Assembly: GCF_003399645.1 (NCBI RefSeq)
Contig: NZ_NBXD01000002.1
Coordinates: 124,001-188,000 of the forward strand
DNA from: Subtercola boreus
Lineage (GTDB): Bacteria > Actinomycetota > Actinomycetes > Actinomycetales > Microbacteriaceae
Direction: 5' to 3'
DNA length: 64,000 nucleotides
Every line of letters starts with the position of its first letter. Positions within the stretch are counted from its first letter, which is position 1. The notes beneath the pieces were generated by a model that did no database searches, had not been told where the DNA came from, and worked only from the letters and a program-made list of their open reading frames with translations. Positions 63,894 to 64,000 of the stretch are shown piece after piece. Both the position numbers and the translations under genes were made by a program.

Positions 63894-64000
63894 ATGCCCG
63901 TGTCTACACAGTTGCCCCTGCCCCTCGCCGCCGAGCGTCGCGAACGCCTGGCCAAGCCGCACACCTACCTCATGTGCCGCCCCGACTACTTCACGGTCAC
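63894..64000 (+). CDS. ddaH: Dimethylargininase / arginine deiminase-family enzyme, N-terminus only
   Basis: Runs off the window. The frame reads MPVSTQLPLPLAAERRERLAKPHTYLMCRPDYFTV, with LMCRPDYFTV close to the LMCPPTYFTV start of actinobacterial dimethylarginine dimethylaminohydrolases, which yield citrulline (or ornithine-linked products) from methylated arginine. GTG 63900 may be the true start, as GAAGGA lies just before it. The Lrp gene beside it and the arginine/proline context agree. Confidence 0.75.
   Translation, partial: MPVSTQLPLPLAAERRERLAKPHTYLMCRPDYFTV

Overview
The window looks like a stretch of chromosome from a high-GC actinobacterium of the family Microbacteriaceae, close to the replication origin. 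The evidence is the gene order gyrA, DUF3566, tRNA-Ile, tRNA-Ala, cyclophilin, rhomboid, crgA, sortase, trpG and the pknB cluster, together with a coproporphyrin-type haem pathway and strongly G/C-biased third codon positions. The family is an inference; I could not run a search.

Layout. 1-5,945: the end of gyrA, a DUF3566 membrane protein, two tRNAs, a cyclophilin, a rhomboid protease, crgA, a class E sortase and a 53-residue membrane protein. A cluster of DnaA-box-like 9-mers lies between rhomboid and crgA. 5,942-16,090: trpG, then a leftward cell-envelope signalling and elongation operon (fhaA, fhaB, pstP, rodA, pbpA, pknA, pknB). 16,289-31,916: tRNA-Leu and mixed housekeeping and accessory genes (peroxiredoxin, HAD phosphatase, ion transporter, NucS, MFS plus a divergent LacI regulator, a tiny secreted peptide, MBL hydrolase, MATE exporter, M13 peptidase, serine hydrolase, Nudix, GNAT). 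30,597-43,241: the haem locus hemA, hemE, hemY, three small membrane or surface genes, hemQ, hemH, hemC, hemD, (VOC protein), hemB, hemL. It makes haem from glutamyl-tRNA through the coproporphyrin branch. 43,246-57,069: a very large TPR-type protein, an acyltransferase-like membrane protein, an oxidoreductase, an LssY-domain protein, a frameshifted small gene and a leftward run (FAD oxidoreductase, corA, trhO, PEP-mutase-like enzyme). 56,896-58,179: a DAHP synthase behind a leader peptide rich in Trp, Tyr and Phe, most likely an attenuator. 58,298-64,000: a DNA glycosylase, a PutA-like gene that has lost its catalytic residues and carries an in-frame stop, an Lrp regulator and the start of ddaH.

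Two window-wide patterns stand out. Many start codons lie 6-7 bases after a TANNNT hexamer, which is the arrangement of leaderless transcripts. The 10-mer CTCCGGATGC (or its complement GCATCCGGAG) recurs at least 13 times. No gene-free stretch exceeds 300 bases. There is no insertion sequence, prophage or CRISPR array that I can support.
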